NCBI GenBank assembly: GCA_913776675.1
Contig: CAJYRE010000572.1
Location: forward strand, 1 to 9,048
Direction: 5' to 3'
Source: Rhizobiaceae bacterium
GTDB taxonomy: Bacteria > Pseudomonadota > Alphaproteobacteria > Rhizobiales > Rhizobiaceae
Length of the DNA stretch: 9,048 nt
Below the pieces are notes generated by a model. The model was not told the DNA's origin. It searched no databases and worked only from the letters and a program-made list of their open reading frames with translations. The position numbers were made by a program, and so were the translations under genes. This document shows positions 7,045 through 9,048 of the stretch, piece after piece (position 1 is the stretch's first letter; each line of letters starts with the position of its first letter).

Positions 7045-8055
7045 ATGTTTACCTACACTCTGCGGCGATTGTTGTTTGCAATCCCGACTTTGCTGATTAT
7101 CAGCTTTATCATCTTCGCCCTTCTGGCAGCGGCCCCCAACAACCCGCTTGGCGAACTTCCATTGACCATTCCGCCGGAAGTGCGCGAACAGATGAAGGCT
7201 GCCCTTGGCCTTGATCAGCCGATGTATATCCAGTTCTTCAAGTGGCTGAACCAGTTTTTCGTCAATGAACCGCTGAACATTCTACAGCAGATGACCGGCT
7301 GGACCATTGGTGATGGCAATCGCTTGCGCGTCCTGTCCTGGACCACCCGCAGCCCGGTGGTGGACCTGATCATCCAGCGTATGCCGCAAACCCTTTGGGT
7401 GGTGGGCCTGTCCTATCTGTTTGGTGTGATGCTCGCCATTCCGCTGGGCGTGATTTCGGCCTACAAGCAATATTCCATCTTTGACCAGATCGGCACTTTT
7501 GTGTCGATGGTGGGGTATTCGGTGCCCACCTTCTTCACCGGCGTGTTGCTGATTGTGGTTTTCAGCTCTACCCTGCACTGGTTCCCGTCCGTTTATGATA
7601 CCAATCTGCGGGTGACGGACTGGAACAGCTTTGTGCTGCAAGTCAAGCAGATGTTCCTGCCGGTCATGGTGCTGACACTGTATAATACATCGCAGATCAG
7701 CCGCTTTGTGCGTGCCTCCATGCTCGATAATCTGCATCAGGATTATGTCCGCACCGCCCGCGCCAAGGGCGTGAAGGAAAAAACCGTGCTGCTGGTGCAT
7801 GTGCTGCGAAACAGCATGATTCCCGTCATCACGGTGATTGCGCTGGGCGTTCCGACCATCTTTTCCGGCGCGATCATCACCGAGCAGATTTTCCGTGTGA
7901 ACGGCCTTGGCCAATTGCTGATCACAGCCATTCAAAGTGGTGACCTGCCGCTGGTGCAGACACTCACCTTTATCTTTGCCGTATTGATCGTGCTATTCAA
8001 CCTTATTGCCGACGTGCTGTACGGCATTCTCGATCCGAGGATCCGGTATGACTGA
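7045..8055 (+). CDS. Peptide ABC transporter permease, DppB type
   Basis: A 336-residue inner-membrane permease of the binding-protein-dependent transport family (DppB/OppB/GsiC type), forming half of the channel. It has the typical N-terminal helix (about 9-29), then a long periplasmic stretch to about 113, followed by hydrophobic segments near 115-139, 150-175, 203-220, 260-282 and 303-327, six in all. The EAA loop that contacts the ATPase is at 237-256 (TARAKGVKEKTVLLVHVLRN). The chain ends with the usual LDPRIRYD. The periplasmic stretch between helices 1 and 2 is longer than in the E. coli proteins and lacks the usual GDLG motif, having NEPLNILQQMTGW instead; this looks like a subfamily feature, not damage. 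The start ATG follows GGGACAGGGA. The end overlaps the next permease by eight bases, so the two are translationally coupled. Confidence 0.95.
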   Translation: MFTYTLRRLLFAIPTLLIISFIIFALLAAAPNNPLGELPLTIPPEVREQMKAALGLDQPMYIQFFKWLNQFFVNEPLNILQQMTGWTIGDGNRLRVLSWTTRSPVVDLIIQRMPQTLWVVGLSYLFGVMLAIPLGVISAYKQYSIFDQIGTFVSMVGYSVPTFFTGVLLIVVFSSTLHWFPSVYDTNLRVTDWNSFVLQVKQMFLPVMVLTLYNTSQISRFVRASMLDNLHQDYVRTARAKGVKEKTVLLVHVLRNSMIPVITVIALGVPTIFSGAIITEQIFRVNGLGQLLITAIQSGDLPLVQTLTFIFAVLIVLFNLIADVLYGILDPRIRYD

Positions 8056-8968
8056 TGCAACCAACATTCTTGAGCCGCCACCGCCTGCCCGCTCGCAATC
8101 TTTTGCAGCCCAGCTCTGGGGGCAGTTTCGTCGGCACACCGGCGGGCTGATCGGCCTGATTGTTTTCATTGTGATTGTTCTGGCTGTCTATGTTGGACCA
8201 CTGATTCATACGGTTGATCCCAACAAGCTGAACATCCGTGACAAGAATCAGGGTCCATCATGGGTGCATCCGTTTGGCACCGATAATCTGGGGCACGATC
8301 TGTTTGCGCAGGTGCTGGCTGGCGGACAGATTTCGCTGGCGGTGGGCATCACCGCCATGTTGATCGCGCTGTTTGTCGGCACCGTCATTGGTATGCTGGC
8401 CGGCTATTTCAAGCGTATCGACGGCATTCTGATGCGCATCACCGATCTGTTTCTGGCCCTGCCGATCCTGCCGTTGCTGCTGGTCATCACCATGCTGTTT
8501 CGGGATACATTGCGCTCGGCCTTTGGCCCCAATACCGGCATTTTCCTGCTGATCGTTGTGGTGATCGGCATCACAAGCTGGATGCACACGGCCCGCATTG
8601 TACGCGGCGATGTGCTGACCATCAAAAGTCAGGAATTCGTGCTGGCGGCCAAATCCAGCGGCATGCGTGAATACCGCATTCTGCTGAAGCACATTCTGCC
8701 CAATGTTCTCAGCTCCGTTATGGTGTCGGCCACGCTGGGCATTGCCTCGGCGATTATTACCGAATCGGCGCTTAGTTTTCTGGGTCTCGGCTTTCCGTCT
8801 GACTTTCCCACCTGGGGCCGCCTGTTGTTTGATGGGGTGAACTTCCTGCAAATCACCCCGGCGCGCGCCATATGGCCGGGACTTGCAATTTCACTGACAG
8901 TTCTCAGCGTCAATTATATGGGCGATGGCATCCGCGATGCGCTCGATCCACGCTCGCTGAAACGCTAG
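8048..8968 (+). CDS. Peptide ABC transporter permease, DppC type
   Basis: A 306-residue inner-membrane permease (DppC/OppC/GsiD type), the partner of the preceding DppB-type subunit. After a proline-rich cytoplasmic N-terminus (LEPPPPARS, 8-16) there is a first helix near 33-53. The hallmark HPFGTDNLGHDLF is at 74-86, further helices follow, and the EAA loop is at 199-219 (LAAKSSGMREYRILLKHILPN). The C-terminal SFLGLGFP 243-250 and WGRLL 256-260 motifs, and the ending GDGIRDALDPRSLKR, are typical of the family. The ATG at 8048 is chosen because it overlaps the previous stop in ATGACTGA and has a GAGG ribosome site seven bases upstream; an in-frame ATG at 8006 lies inside the dppB-like gene and would add 14 atypical residues. 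No ATPase gene follows within the window, consistent with the divergently encoded fused ATPase serving this pair. Confidence 0.95.
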   Translation: MTDATNILEPPPPARSQSFAAQLWGQFRRHTGGLIGLIVFIVIVLAVYVGPLIHTVDPNKLNIRDKNQGPSWVHPFGTDNLGHDLFAQVLAGGQISLAVGITAMLIALFVGTVIGMLAGYFKRIDGILMRITDLFLALPILPLLLVITMLFRDTLRSAFGPNTGIFLLIVVVIGITSWMHTARIVRGDVLTIKSQEFVLAAKSSGMREYRILLKHILPNVLSSVMVSATLGIASAIITESALSFLGLGFPSDFPTWGRLLFDGVNFLQITPARAIWPGLAISLTVLSVNYMGDGIRDALDPRSLKR

Positions 8969-9048
8969 AGTATTTCCAGGAAAAGTGCATAGCGGTTTTC
9001 CGTCCGGAAATGCGTAAAAACAAAGAGTTAGAGCATTTCAGTGTTTCC
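8966..9048 (+). repeat. Rhizobiales-type intergenic palindromic repeat (RIME-like), running off the right edge
   Basis: Beginning at the stop codon of the last permease, the sequence contains nested short palindromes: GGAAAA (8979-8984) with TTTTCC (8996-9001), and TTTCCG (8997-9002) with CGGAAA (9005-9010). These are followed by ATGCGTAAAAACAAAGAG and then a second start of the unit. TAGAGTATTTC at 8966-8976 and TAGAGCATTTC at 9029-9039 are 63 bases apart and differ at one base. From memory, this matches the interspersed repeats common in Rhizobium, Agrobacterium and Brucella intergenic DNA. It may also shape the 3' end of the permease mRNA. Confidence 0.7.

Noticed and set aside
7282..7935. 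Minus-strand open frames under the two permease genes (also 8258-8851)
   Set aside because: These are His/Gln-rich products antisense to hydrophobic permease codons, a common artefact with no independent support.
8006..8047. ATG at 8006 as the start of the second permease
   Set aside because: It would overlap the previous gene by 50 bases; the ATG at 8048 gives the usual short overlap and has a GAGG site upstream.
1..9048. CRISPR array, insertion sequence, tRNA, phage or defence genes
   Set aside because: No regularly spaced repeats, transposase motifs, tRNA-like folds or such protein families were seen; every sizeable open frame with real motifs belongs to the transporter or the amidohydrolase.

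Overview
The window holds one dipeptide/oligopeptide-type ABC importer locus and an M20-family amidohydrolase. The proteins resemble alphaproteobacterial ones. The window ends in a short interspersed repeat of the type I know from Rhizobiales genomes (Rhizobium, Agrobacterium, Brucella relatives), so a Rhizobiales, probably Rhizobiaceae, chromosome or chromid is the best guess. Coding DNA is GC-rich with tight gene spacing, and every gene is intact except the one cut by the left edge.

Layout. Bases 1-1642 (minus strand) carry most of a fused double-ATPase subunit, which runs off the left edge. Upstream of it on the same strand, after a 68-base gap containing a stem-loop, lies an M20D (HipO-like) amidohydrolase (1711-2874, minus). 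A 253-base divergent intergenic region (2875-3127) follows. On the plus strand come two tandem paralogous solute-binding proteins (SBP1 3128-4843, SBP2 5186-6898) separated by 342 non-coding bases. Next are a stem-loop with a T-tract, a DppB-type permease (7045-8055) and a DppC-type permease (8048-8968) that overlaps it by 8 bases. The window ends in the intergenic repeat (about 8966-9048).

How the parts fit. The SBPs would capture a peptide-like ligand in the periplasm. The two permeases form the membrane channel, and the fused ATPase encoded on the opposite strand would supply both nucleotide-binding domains. The amidohydrolase, co-directional with the ATPase, is a candidate for splitting an imported N-acyl or peptide bond in the cytoplasm. 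The substrate cannot be read from the sequence.

No undescribed defence, mobile or RNA system is visible. The points most worth a second look are the tandem SBP duplication, with a 13-base identical motif kept upstream of both copies; eight fully conserved cysteines in both SBPs; a probable attenuator between SBP2 and the permeases; and the repeat at the right edge.
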